30,681 nt of DNA. Origin: a virus. The stretch is taken from IMG/VR virus record IMGVR_UViG_3300008120_007117, positions 1 through 30,681 of that record; one strand, written 5' to 3'. The translations under genes were made by a program, and so were the position numbers. Positions 27,893-30,681 of this stretch are shown here, piece by piece. The notes beneath the pieces are model-generated. The model was not told where the DNA came from. It saw nothing but the letters and a program-made list of their open reading frames with translations, and made no database searches. How positions within the stretch are numbered: position 1 is the stretch's first letter; each line of letters starts with the position of its first letter.

Positions 27893-29668
27893 ATGAAGAT
27901 ATCTTTGATAGGTCCTGGAGTAATGCCCATTCCCCCCACAGGTTGGGGTGGTGTTGAGCATCTAATTTGGGATATGTACCAATCTCTCACTAAACTAGGA
28001 CATGAGATTCAAATAATCAATGAACCTGATCCTAATAAAATTCTGTTTTTACTGAATGAATTCAAACCAGAATTTGTTCACATTCAGTATGATGAGTGGG
28101 TTGGTCTTTATCCACATATAAAGTACCCTTGTGCTATCTCTACTCATTTCGCTTATATTGAAAGGCCAGAAAAAATGGCAACATATAAGGAAAGGTTCTT
28201 TGATCAGTTTGCCCATATTAAACCAACTATTCTAGGTCTATCCGAAGGTATTAATAAAGTTTATCGTGAACAATCGCAAATACCTAACGATAAAATTTTT
28301 CTTTTGCCAAATGGTTTAGATATCAATCTTTATAATTTTACGGAAACTCCAAAATACCCAGATAGATCAATATGCATTGGTAAGATTGAAGAGCGTAAAA
28401 AGCAGTATTTGTTACAACAAATTGATTCAATTTGGTATGCTGGAAACGTTGCTGATGATAGATTTGATAGTTCTAAAAATTACTTGGGAGAACTTCCTAA
28501 AACTCAGATCTTTGAAGAGTTAACTAACTATGGTAACTTGGTATTGATATCTGATGGTGAAGCACATCCAAGAGTTTGTACAGAAGCACTTGCTGCTGGT
28601 CTTGGCGTTGTAGTATCTCAATGGGGAATAGCGAATTTAGATTTGAGTAAAAATTTTATCACAGTTATTCCTGATGATAAAATAACAGACATTGAATATG
28701 TTGAGGAACAAATTACAAAGAATAGGGAGTATTCTATTCAACATCGTGAAGAAATACGTGAGTATTCTAAGAACTTTGAGTGGCAAAAAATATATGAAGA
28801 TTTTTATTTTCCTAGCATAGATAAAATTATTCAAACTTATAATGAAAAAAATAAAAAGGTTGAAATAAATTTTATGGATAAAAATAAATCTACACATAAA
28901 CTCAAAGGTCTTCCTCCCATTTACTATATCAATCTGGATGAGAAACCAGAGAGAGCAAAGTTTATGGAAGACCAGTTTAAATACTGGGAGGTTGAAAACT
29001 ATGAACGTATCTCTGCCTATGATGGGAGAGGAGATAGAGATCTTGGTGATATCTTAAAGGGACGTTATCCTGATATGATGTCTTCTGGTGAAGTTGGATG
29101 TGTAACTTCACATCTCAAAGCATTAAAGCATTGGTTGGAAACATCCGATTCTCCTTGTGCAATAATTATGGAAGATGATTGTGACATAAGCACTGTCACT
29201 CATTGGGGATTTTCTTGGAAAGATTTTTATGCAAAGGTTCCATATGATTATGATGTGATACAACTTGCCATCATTAATCCTGCACAGGTTCACGTCCAAT
29301 TGCATCGTCGTTTTGTAAATGACTTTTCAACTGCCTGCTATATGATCACAAGGCATCACGCACAGAAACTTATTAATCTTCATTGTCGTGGAGATAAGTA
29401 TAAACTTGATCAGGGTGTGAAACCACGTGCAGTTGCTGATGATTTAATCTATAATTCTGGAAATACTTTTGCTATCCCATTATTCTTGTATAAGATTGAC
29501 TTGGGTTCTGATATTCATGATATTCATGTTGATGTATTTCATCGCAGTAGTCATGATGGATTATGGCAGTTTTGGAGAAATCAATCTGCCGATGTATCTG
29601 ATTGGAATTCATTTTTTGATTATGATCCATATCTTGGAAGACTACCTCCTGGATGGGAAGGAAAATAG
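27893..29668 (+). CDS. GT4-GT25 two-domain glycosyltransferase
   Basis: 591 residues. Residues 1-325 are GT4-type (PIPPTGWGGVEHLIW at 11-25; DGEAHPRVCTEALAAGLG), closely related to the gene at 21644. Residues about 337-560 are GT25-type (LPPIYYINLDEKPER, GEVGCVTSHLKALKHW, AIIMEDDCD). A lysine-rich linker (NEKNKKVEINFMDKNKS) joins them, with an internal Met328 that could start the second domain alone. One protein may therefore add two consecutive sugars. In the GT4 and GT25 copies at 21644-24059 the same activities are separate genes. Last gene of the cluster. Confidence 0.88.
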   Translation: MKISLIGPGVMPIPPTGWGGVEHLIWDMYQSLTKLGHEIQIINEPDPNKILFLLNEFKPEFVHIQYDEWVGLYPHIKYPCAISTHFAYIERPEKMATYKERFFDQFAHIKPTILGLSEGINKVYREQSQIPNDKIFLLPNGLDINLYNFTETPKYPDRSICIGKIEERKKQYLLQQIDSIWYAGNVADDRFDSSKNYLGELPKTQIFEELTNYGNLVLISDGEAHPRVCTEALAAGLGVVVSQWGIANLDLSKNFITVIPDDKITDIEYVEEQITKNREYSIQHREEIREYSKNFEWQKIYEDFYFPSIDKIIQTYNEKNKKVEINFMDKNKSTHKLKGLPPIYYINLDEKPERAKFMEDQFKYWEVENYERISAYDGRGDRDLGDILKGRYPDMMSSGEVGCVTSHLKALKHWLETSDSPCAIIMEDDCDISTVTHWGFSWKDFYAKVPYDYDVIQLAIINPAQVHVQLHRRFVNDFSTACYMITRHHAQKLINLHCRGDKYKLDQGVKPRAVADDLIYNSGNTFAIPLFLYKIDLGSDIHDIHVDVFHRSSHDGLWQFWRNQSADVSDWNSFFDYDPYLGRLPPGWEGK

Positions 29669-29706
29669 TAAGCATTTATACTTATATTATGTGAAAACCG
29701 TAACAT

Positions 29707-29733
29707 GGGGTGCTTGACACCCCTTTATTTTTG
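29707..29733 (+). terminator. Glycan-cluster terminator with embedded -35 box
   Basis: GGGGTG (29707-29712) pairs with CACCCC (29718-29723), loop cttga, followed by TTTATTTTT. It ends the glycan transcript 39 bases after the last stop, and its loop and 3' arm hold the next -35 box. Confidence 0.85.
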
Positions 29734-29742
29734 CTATATAAT
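29714..29742 (+). promoter_or_regulatory. Sigma70-type promoter for hli, nested in a terminator
   Basis: TTGACA (29714-29719), 17-bp spacer, TATAAT (29737-29742), both consensus. The hli ATG lies 28 bases downstream. Confidence 0.92.
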
Positions 29743-29769
29743 TGTGTAACAATTCTTAACGAATGTACA

Positions 29770-29979
29770 ATGACCGTAACAACTAATGATCGCGGACAAA
29801 TGAATATGTGGGCAATTGAGCCACCTGTTTATATTTCCGACGAAGACGCTATCAAATATGGGATGAAGACTTATGCGGAACGTGCTGAATCTGCTAATGG
29901 ACGCTGGGCTATGGTCGGCATTGTTGCTGGGTTCATTTCTTATGCTATCACTGGCAACCTCTACTTCGGACTCTTCTGA
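29770..29979 (+). CDS. hli: High-light-inducible protein
   Basis: From the ATG at 29770 the protein is 69 residues with one membrane helix carrying the Hli chlorophyll-binding motif ERAESANGRWAMVG (37-50; Glu40, Asn43, Arg45) and the family-like end TGNLYFGLF. Hli proteins sit in thylakoid membranes and protect photosystem assembly and repair by quenching absorbed light. Phage copies are thought to keep photosynthesis running during infection. The open frame extends up to 29710, but that part covers the promoter. No cofactor residue is missing. Confidence 0.95.
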   Translation: MTVTTNDRGQMNMWAIEPPVYISDEDAIKYGMKTYAERAESANGRWAMVGIVAGFISYAITGNLYFGLF

Positions 29980-29982
29980 GAC

Positions 29983-30011
29983 TTGACAATGACTTCATTC
30001 TTGTTTACAAT
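29983..30011 (+). promoter_or_regulatory. Sigma70-type promoter for petF
   Basis: TTGACA (29983-29988), 17-bp spacer, TACAAT (30006-30011). It begins four bases after the hli stop and overlaps the 28-residue frame that starts at 29989. petF starts 68 bases downstream. Confidence 0.75.
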
Positions 30012-30075
30012 AACATCAGTTGCCTTCTTTGTTTTGTTGGCACACTCTGTAAATCAACTTTCAGAAACTTATTAA
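29989..30075 (+). CDS. Possible 28-residue membrane peptide
   Basis: ATG at 29989 opens a 28-codon frame, mostly one hydrophobic helix (FLFTITSVAFFVLLAHSV) with a polar tail, ending three bases before petF. Spacing between hli and petF suits a real tiny photosynthesis-type gene, but a promoter overlaps its start and there is no ribosome site. A transcript from that promoter would lack its start codon. Confidence 0.4.
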   Translation: MTSFLFTITSVAFFVLLAHSVNQLSETY

Positions 30076-30640
<565 letters not shown>

Positions 30641-30644
<4 letters not shown>

Positions 30645-30681
30645 ACGAAAGAGCAGAACGTATTAATGGTTGGGCAGCGAT
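30641..30681 (+). CDS. hli: High-light-inducible protein, 5' part only
   Basis: The ATG at 30641 overlaps the preceding stop and has GGAG about 11 bases upstream. The visible 13 codons begin MNERAERINGWAA, a match to the first half of the Hli chlorophyll-binding motif (ExxN with Trp). The gene runs off the window, so length and the rest of the helix are unseen. It would be the second hli copy here. Confidence 0.75.

Overview
The window looks like part of the genome of a T4-like cyanophage (cyanomyovirus) infecting marine picocyanobacteria (Synechococcus or Prochlorococcus). The evidence is the mix of genes: two high-light-inducible proteins (one cut by the window edge), a plant-type ferredoxin, a PstS phosphate-binding protein, a cyanobacterial SLH-type porin, a short 6-phosphogluconate dehydrogenase, seven single tRNA genes without encoded CCA, many tiny tightly overlapping hypothetical genes, T4-type late promoter octamers (TATAAATA at 9321), and a long sugar-nucleotide and glycosyltransferase cluster. 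No capsid, tail or replication genes are in view, so the organism call is an inference from auxiliary genes.

Layout. (1) 1-1339: small plus-strand genes, including a staphylococcal-nuclease-type protein. (2) 1328-3412: a three-gene minus-strand cassette of exported or membrane-anchored proteins, two of which share an SYxVxGTNI motif. (3) 3424-4256: a divergent intergenic region rich in RNA hairpins, then a tail-lysozyme-like protein. (4) 4271-6154: tRNA-Arg, tRNA-Asn, tRNA-Thr, two overlapping 2OG-Fe(II) oxygenase genes, and tRNA-Gly. (5) 6171-8911: porin and pstS, the latter with a probable Pho box. (6) 8933-12859: small hypotheticals, tRNA-Val, tRNA-Ser, gnd and tRNA-Pro. (7) 13051-29668: 19 co-directional genes, mostly overlapping or spaced by under 6 nt, covering GDP-fucose synthesis, fucosyl-, GT4-, GT6- and GT25-type transferases, two methyltransferases, NAD synthetase, a UDP-sugar dehydrogenase-like protein, a compact NDP-heptose module and an epimerase. 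(8) 29707-30681: hli, a tiny ORF, petF, a hypothetical and a second hli that runs off the edge.

How it fits together. Region 7 could build and attach fucose-, heptose- and uronate-type sugars, either onto host surface glycans or onto virion components; the sequence does not say which. The phage gnd could push carbon into the pentose phosphate pathway, whose sedoheptulose-7-phosphate is the entry substrate of the heptose module, and NadE could supply the nicotinamide cofactor used by the dehydrogenases. Transcription signals are unusually clear: ten sigma70-type promoters with 16-17 bp spacers, four of them built into stem-loops (three with T tracts), so that the -35 box lies in the hairpin and the C-rich arm and T tract form the spacer. 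This promoter-hairpin design, the glycan cluster, and the structured non-coding RNA around the tRNAs are the most interesting parts. All functional calls are from motifs read by eye; no database search was run.
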